A stretch of DNA of 8,168 nt from Thermoanaerobacteraceae bacterium (GTDB taxonomy: Bacteria; Bacillota; Desulfotomaculia; Desulfotomaculales; Ammonificaceae), in assembly GCA_030016455.1 (NCBI GenBank), contig JASEJH010000057.1, forward strand, positions 1-8,168, read 5' to 3'. The stretch's first letter is position 1; the number at the start of each line of letters is the position of its first letter. The position numbers were made by a program, and so were the translations under genes. The notes under the pieces are model-generated. The model was given only the letters and a program-made list of their open reading frames with translations. It searched no databases and was not told the DNA's origin. Positions 5,778 to 8,168 of this stretch are shown here, piece after piece.

Positions 5778-5989
5778 AAAGCGACCTCTACTTCTAAGGG
5801 TGCTATAATCGGTGTTTCCGTTGCCACCGGTTCCTCGGCGTCCTCAAAGTAAAGTTCTAACGCTTCCTTTAGATTGACCAAGGCATCCTCCAAAGTTTCT
5901 CCCTGCGACGCAACCTCCACCTCCAAACAACGGGCAACATACCACTTGCCTTCCCTGGTTACGGCTGCTGTAAAGCGCTTTATGGCCAT
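5774..5989 (-). CDS. hicB: HicB-family antitoxin (short form)
   Basis: A 71-residue protein consisting only of the HicB partial RNase-H-like domain: MAIKRFTAAVTREGKWYVAR, CLEVEVASQGETLEDALVNL (the A-C-E..V.SQGET.EEA...L.EAL motif), then KEALELYFEDAEEP and a beta-strand end. There is no DNA-binding domain, so it neutralises HicA but probably does not itself repress the operon. It overlaps hicA by four bases (ATGA) and has an excellent ribosome site, AGGAGGTG, eight bases before the ATG. The gene order antitoxin-toxin is as in many hicBA pairs. Its promoter is probably the one at 6177-6205, with a hicB 5' fragment lying in the leader. Confidence 0.85.
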   Translation of the reverse strand: MAIKRFTAAVTREGKWYVARCLEVEVASQGETLEDALVNLKEALELYFEDAEEPVATETPIIAPLEVEVAL

Positions 5990-6090
5990 TGTTTTTTCAC
6001 CTCCTGTAATCCCCCTGCATTCTTTAAGTACTGATGCAATTGACCGTCTTCATCCTTTTCCTTTTCTAAGATAACGGTAAATCGTCGCAT
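5980..6090 (-). pseudogene. HicB N-terminal fragment in the leader of hicB
   Basis: An ATG at 6090 opens a 36-codon frame, MRRFTVILEKEKDEDG then QLHQYLKNAGGLQEVKKQWP, ending at 5980. The first 16 residues look like the opening strand of a HicB antitoxin (MRRFTVILEKE.DEGGYV..). The PALPGC and TQGET parts are missing, and the rest has no family resemblance. It has a ribosome site (GGGGGTGA five bases before the ATG), so it may still be translated, ending inside the start of the downstream hicB. A short leader peptide, or a relic of a replaced antitoxin, are both possible. Confidence 0.5.
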
Positions 6091-6176
6091 AAGCGTCACC
6101 CCCGTATTACTGTTATCCTTATCCGGTAGCCTCTATCCTTCATTGATAAGCCTAATGACATTCATCTCTGACTCCC

Positions 6177-6205
6177 ATTATATCCCGTTCCGCGCCGGCC
6201 GGCAA
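6177..6205 (-). promoter_or_regulatory. Promoter of the minus-strand hicB-hicA pair
   Basis: On the minus strand TTGCCG (6205-6200), exactly 17 bases, and a perfect TATAAT (6182-6177). The -35 lies in the loop of a GC-rich inverted repeat (arms 6191-6199 and 6213-6222, nine pairs with one bulge), which could be an operator. Transcription would pass the small hicB fragment at 6090 before hicB. Confidence 0.6.
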
Positions 6206-6263
6206 CCGGGCAGCCGGCCGCGTCTGAGAATATCTTCCAAATCCCCGCGGCTCTCCAGCTTCC

Positions 6264-6291
6264 GCCGAACGCCGAACGTAGAACGTTGAAC
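6264..6291. repeat. Second short array with 7-base period
   Basis: Four seven-base units in tandem: GCCGAAC, GCCGAAC, GTAGAAC, GTTGAAC. The period is that of the array at 4570-4618, and both use G-initial purine-rich units. It lies in the roughly 120-base divergent spacer between the hicB promoter and promoter repeat copy B; otherwise that spacer shows nothing I can identify. Confidence 0.6.
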
Positions 6292-6326
6292 GGACCCCAA
6301 ATATCCGCCCCTACAGCCTAACTCCC

Positions 6327-6380
6327 ACCGCCCCGCCGGAAAAAGTTCCGCCCGGAAGAAAAAATTCTTTATGGTATAAT
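6327..6380 (+). repeat. Intergenic promoter repeat, copy B
   Basis: Second copy of the element. It differs from copies A and C at a few bases, mainly in the A/T tract (AAAAAATTCTTTATGG), and is one base longer. It ends with TGGTATAAT, an extended -10 (TGn plus a perfect TATAAT at 6375-6380). No good -35 is seen, consistent with an extended -10 promoter. The 5'-truncated DUF4258 frame follows. Confidence 0.8.
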
Positions 6381-6400
6381 GGTATTACCAACGTACCAAG

Positions 6401-6559
6401 GTGGGCTTATGCACCGCGGGAGGATACGGACAGCGCAAAATCGCCCAAAAGGCCTACGATGAAACCCACGTACTGCGGGTGGTTTACGAGGAAAGATGTG
6501 GTGAAATACTGGTAATAACAGTCTATCCCGGAAGGAGGTCGCGGTATGGAAAGAATTAA
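6401..6559 (+). pseudogene. DUF4258 protein remnant lacking its N-terminus
   Basis: From 6428 the frame reads GQRKIAQKAYDETHVLRVVY then EERCGEILVITVYPGRRSRY and ends at 6557-6559. This is the C-terminal half of a DUF4258 protein, a small RelE/BrnT-like toxin candidate usually of 75-90 residues. The first half (the H-A..R...RGI helix) is missing: upstream in frame are only nine unrelated codons back to a GTG at 6401, then a stop (6378-6380) inside the promoter repeat. No ribosome site serves the GTG. Its stop overlaps the DUF2283 ATG by 14 bases, the normal arrangement of this pair. Toxin activity is most likely lost. Confidence 0.7.
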
Positions 6560-6749
6560 GTACAGCAAAGACGTGGATGCGCTTTTGATCGAGCTTTCCG
6601 ATAAGCCGATTGACTACGCGGAAGAAGCCGGACAGATAATCGTCCACTTCGCGGCGGACGGCGAGCCGGTTCTTTTGGAAATTCTTGACGCGAAGGACTT
6701 TTTGCTCCGTTCCTTTTCTACGGTAGTAAAGGAGGCAGTTTCATCCTAA
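6546..6749 (+). CDS. DUF2283 family protein (putative antitoxin)
   Basis: A 67-residue protein with the DUF2283 pattern: a MERIKYSKDVDALLIELSDK opening (Y..D.D.L.I.L), then AEEAGQIIVHFAADGEPVLLEILDA (the I..DY..dG..vgiEIl.A motif) and a short C-terminal tail. Such genes commonly sit beside DUF4258 genes and are thought to be their antitoxins. Here the upstream DUF4258 partner is truncated, which leaves an orphan antitoxin candidate. A strong site, GGAAGGAGG, precedes the ATG by eight bases. A hicB gene follows after 32 bases and may be cotranscribed. Length is normal. Confidence 0.78.
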   Translation: MERIKYSKDVDALLIELSDKPIDYAEEAGQIIVHFAADGEPVLLEILDAKDFLLRSFSTVVKEAVSS

Positions 6750-6781
6750 ACCGGTCCAAAGCGACGGGAGGTATGATTCTG

Positions 6782-7051
6782 ATGGGTTCGTTTGTGCTTA
6801 CGGACTACATCGAGCAGGCAATGGCGCAGGCCGTCTACGACAAGTTGGAAGACGGCACCTTCGCCGGGCGCATCCCGCCCTGTCCGGGTGTTGTCGCCTT
6901 CGGGAACACGCTGCGGGAATGCGAGCGGGAATTGCGTTCGACCCTGGAAGAATGGATTCTTTTAGGGCTGAAACTCAAGCACCCCCTGCCGGTAATCGGT
7001 GATATTGACCTCAACGAGGAGCCCCGTCATGAGTCGCTGGGCGCCCTGTAA
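6782..7051 (+). CDS. hicB: HicB-family antitoxin
   Basis: An 89-residue protein: MGSFVLTDYIEQAMAQAVYD, GTFAGRIPPCPGVVAFGNTL (the CPG-V-A pattern of this HicB branch), then RECERELRSTLEEWILLGL and PLPVIGDIDLN. No DNA-binding domain is visible. An in-frame ATG at 6773 exists but is only one base from GGGAGG. ATG at 6782 is ten bases away and is the start conserved in the second copy of this gene at 8135 (MGSFVLT.YIE), so I chose it. The 3' end overlaps hicA by 23 bases in another frame. It should neutralise the HicA encoded next. Confidence 0.85.
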   Translation: MGSFVLTDYIEQAMAQAVYDKLEDGTFAGRIPPCPGVVAFGNTLRECERELRSTLEEWILLGLKLKHPLPVIGDIDLNEEPRHESLGAL

Positions 7052-7262
7052 GCGCCGTGACTTCATCAGCCGCCTCCGCAAATTAGGCTTTAAAGGGCCT
7101 TACTCTGGAACGCGCCACTACTTTATGGTTTATGGAGAATACCGCCTCAGCATACCCTCTAATCCGGAGTATTCGGTACCCCAATTGAAAATGATGCTTG
7201 CAGAGGTCGAAAAGATAATTAATCGCAAAATCAGTCTCCAAGAATGGGAAAACTTGAAATAA
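7029..7262 (+). CDS. hicA: HicA-family toxin
   Basis: A 77-residue protein of normal HicA length: KRRDFISRLRKLGFKGPYSG, TRHYFMVYGEYRLSIPSN (catalytic-type His30), then EYSVPQLKMMLAEVEKII and EWENL. HicA binds and cleaves mRNA through a double-stranded-RNA-binding-like fold; HicB blocks it. The ATG at 7029 has GAGGAG seven bases upstream and lies inside the end of hicB, which implies translational coupling. The frame is open further upstream to about 6999, but only as the out-of-frame overlap with hicB. Nothing is missing, so this pair looks intact. Confidence 0.86.
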   Translation: MSRWAPCKRRDFISRLRKLGFKGPYSGTRHYFMVYGEYRLSIPSNPEYSVPQLKMMLAEVEKIINRKISLQEWENLK

Positions 7263-7269
7263 GTGTGCG

Positions 7270-7297
7270 GTCTGCCTCTTCCGGTAATCCGGCAGAC
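7270..7297 (+). other. Hairpin after hicA, possible weak terminator
   Basis: GTCTGCC (7270-7276) and GGCAGAC (7291-7297) form a 7-bp stem with a 14-base loop, eight bases after the hicA stop. It is not followed directly by T residues; TTTTT comes only at 7317-7321. The rest of the spacer up to 7379 shows nothing recognisable. Confidence 0.35.
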
Positions 7298-7379
7298 GGT
7301 TGCTACCGCCCTGGGACTTTTTAATCCCCGCCACTTGCCGGAAAGAATCAGCAAATTCGCCGCGTTACCTGCTCGCATA

Positions 7380-7432
7380 ACCGCCGCGCCGGAAAAAGTT
7401 CCGCCCGGAAGAAAAATTTTTTGTGGTATAAT
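7380..7432 (+). repeat. Intergenic promoter repeat, copy C
   Basis: Third copy: bases 7380-7429 are identical to 4788-4837. It ends with TGGTATAAT, an extended -10 with perfect TATAAT at 7427-7432. The truncated DUF433 gene begins within about four bases of the -10, so a transcript from here would begin inside the gene remnant and read into the following hicB-hicA pair. Confidence 0.85.
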
Positions 7433-7435
7433 AAA

Positions 7436-7639
7436 AGCGGCGGCAAACCCATTATTCGCGGCATGCGCATCAAGGTGGAAAACATCCTGGGCCTTTTAGA
7501 GCAAGGCGTAACGCCGCAAGAAATTCTAGCCGATTATCCCGACCTTGAACCGGAGGAGATGAAGGCCTGTCTTGCATATGCCCGTGCTCTGGTCGCCAAC
7601 GAAAGCATTGATACCGTAAACGTCGAGGTAGCCAGGTGA
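7436..7639 (+). pseudogene. DUF433 protein lacking its N-terminal start
   Basis: The frame reads SGGKPIIRGMRIKVENILGLLEQG, VTPQEILADYPDLEPEEMKACLAYA: the DUF433 helix-turn-helix-like antitoxin family with its GKP.IRG.RI signature. The usual first 10-15 residues and start codon are absent; the sequence upstream is the -10 of promoter repeat copy C. An in-frame TTG at 7421 lies inside the promoter, and the internal ATG at 7463 has no ribosome site. The common partner, a DUF5615 PIN-like toxin, is not downstream; a hicB gene is instead. It is probably untranslated or made as a shortened protein of about 58 residues. Confidence 0.7.
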
Positions 7640-7660
7640 GATTTTAAGGAGGCTGAACTG

Positions 7661-7885
7661 ATGCGTTTTAAGGTTGTTCTCGAATGGGACTGTGAGACCG
7701 GCGTTTATGTTGCCACCGTTCCCGCCCTGCCCGGGTGCGCCACCCAGGGAGAGACAAAGGAGCAAGCGGTGGGAAGGGTGCAGGAAGCGATTGCCGCCAC
7801 TGTCAAGGGGCTCATCGCTACCGGGCAGCCGGTACCTTCAGGTGATGTAGACGTTTCGGTAGTAGAAGTGGTTGTTCCGGCGTGA
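7661..7885 (+). CDS. hicB: HicB-family antitoxin
   Basis: A 74-residue protein with a textbook HicB domain: MRFKVVLEWDCETGVYVATV, PALPGCATQGETKEQAVGRV, QEAIAATVKGLIATGQPVP and a VSVVEVVV end strand. No DNA-binding domain is present. AAGGAGG lies eight bases before the ATG. The stop overlaps the GTG start of hicA (GTGA). It is 21 bases from the end of the DUF433 remnant, so expression from promoter repeat copy C is likely. This HicB is of a different subtype from the one at 6782, and closer to the left-edge one (LEW.....Y.V.VP.LP...TQG). Confidence 0.88.
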   Translation: MRFKVVLEWDCETGVYVATVPALPGCATQGETKEQAVGRVQEAIAATVKGLIATGQPVPSGDVDVSVVEVVVPA

Positions 7886-8112
7886 CCAGGCTACCCCGGA
7901 TTACCGGGAAAGAAATGTTGCGCGCCCTCAATCGGGCAGGTTTTGCGGTGAAAAGAATCGAGGGCAGCCACCACTTTATGAGCCACGTAGAGGACCCCAC
8001 GCGCTGGGCTACAGTGCCGGTGCACGCCGGCGAGACTCTTTCTCCGAAGGTGGTTAACGCCATCCTGAAGAGCGCCAGGCTGTCGGTCGCTGAGTTGACC
8101 GAGTTGTTGTAG
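7882..8112 (+). CDS. hicA: HicA-family toxin
   Basis: A 76-residue protein of normal HicA length: ITGKEMLRALNRAGFAVKRI, EGSHHFMSH with the catalytic-type GSHH (His30), then ATVPVHAGETLSPKVVNAIL and KSARLSVAELTELL, the usual C-terminal helix. The start is GTG, overlapping the hicB stop by four bases, which fits translational coupling and toxin made only after antitoxin. Comparison with this protein shows what the minus-strand hicA at 5451-5777 has lost at its end. The next hicB starts 22 bases downstream. Confidence 0.88.
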   Translation: MTRLPRITGKEMLRALNRAGFAVKRIEGSHHFMSHVEDPTRWATVPVHAGETLSPKVVNAILKSARLSVAELTELL

Positions 8113-8134
8113 GCGGACGGGGAGGCATGAGCTG

Positions 8135-8168
8135 ATGGGTTCGTTTGTACTTACCGGCTACATCGAGC
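8135..8168 (+). CDS. hicB: HicB-family antitoxin, first codons only
   Basis: The window ends 11 codons into this gene: MGSFVLTGYIE. It is almost the same as the start of the intact hicB at 6782 (MGSFVLTDYIE), with only a few base differences over the 34 bases. GGGGAGG lies upstream, with nine bases to the ATG. It suggests a second copy of the 6782-7262 type hicB-hicA pair to the right. Confidence 0.75.
   Translation, partial: MGSFVLTGYIE

Noticed and set aside
6264..6291. CRISPR array
   Set aside because: Units of seven bases without spacers; no repeat-spacer structure or cas gene anywhere in the window.
6369..6647. 92-residue minus-strand frame sharing HTATSFRD with the HicA tail
   Set aside because: The shared residues are just the reverse complement of the repeated DUF4258/DUF2283 junction; not a protein family.
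7083..7378. Minus-strand frames opposite hicA
   Set aside because: Antisense shadows of an intact HicA gene with no ribosome site.

Overview
The window looks like an accessory region of a GC-rich, probably thermophilic Firmicute of the Clostridia / Peptococcaceae type. The case rests on strong AGGAGG-type ribosome binding sites, TTG and GTG starts, and a large secreted protein ending in a copper-amine-oxidase-N-like (stalk) domain, a type common in the cell envelopes of that group. This taxonomic guess is inference; no rRNA or housekeeping marker is present.

There are three blocks. (1) Positions 1-780, minus strand: a HicB-type antitoxin running off the left edge, with its own promoter, and behind it a decayed hicB-hicA pair reduced by internal deletion. 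(2) Positions 820-4911: two minus-strand envelope genes, each followed by a clear intrinsic terminator. They are a 701-residue secreted stalk-domain protein (TTG start, perfect Shine-Dalgarno) and a TolC-like outer-membrane-efflux-family protein. Upstream of the 701-residue gene lies about 560 bases without a gene. It holds a highly structured leader, a 7-base-period repeat array inside a long imperfect inverted repeat, and a second inverted repeat. (3) Positions 4788-8168: a dense cluster of toxin-antitoxin (TA) genes and fragments. These are a BrnT/BrnA-like pair, a hicB-hicA pair on the minus strand with a damaged toxin end and a stray hicB 5' fragment in front, a truncated DUF4258 gene with an intact DUF2283 gene, a hicB-hicA pair, a truncated DUF433 gene, another hicB-hicA pair, and the first codons of one more hicB.

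The most unusual feature is a 53-54 bp intergenic repeat present three times (4788, 6327, 7380). Two copies share 50 identical bases. Each copy stands at the head of a plus-strand TA unit, and its right end forms a -10 element (TGGTATAAT in two copies). Two of the three copies abut TA genes whose 5' ends are missing, so the repeat may have supplied a new promoter at a breakpoint, or marks where modules recombine. The region reads as a TA graveyard and assembly yard: at least nine modules or remnants in about 4.2 kb of TA sequence, many of them broken.

Expected gene action: HicA toxins are small RNA-binding ribonucleases neutralised by HicB; BrnT is a RelE-fold ribonuclease neutralised by a ribbon-helix-helix BrnA. 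Most pairs here are overlapping or near-abutting genes, which fits translational coupling.
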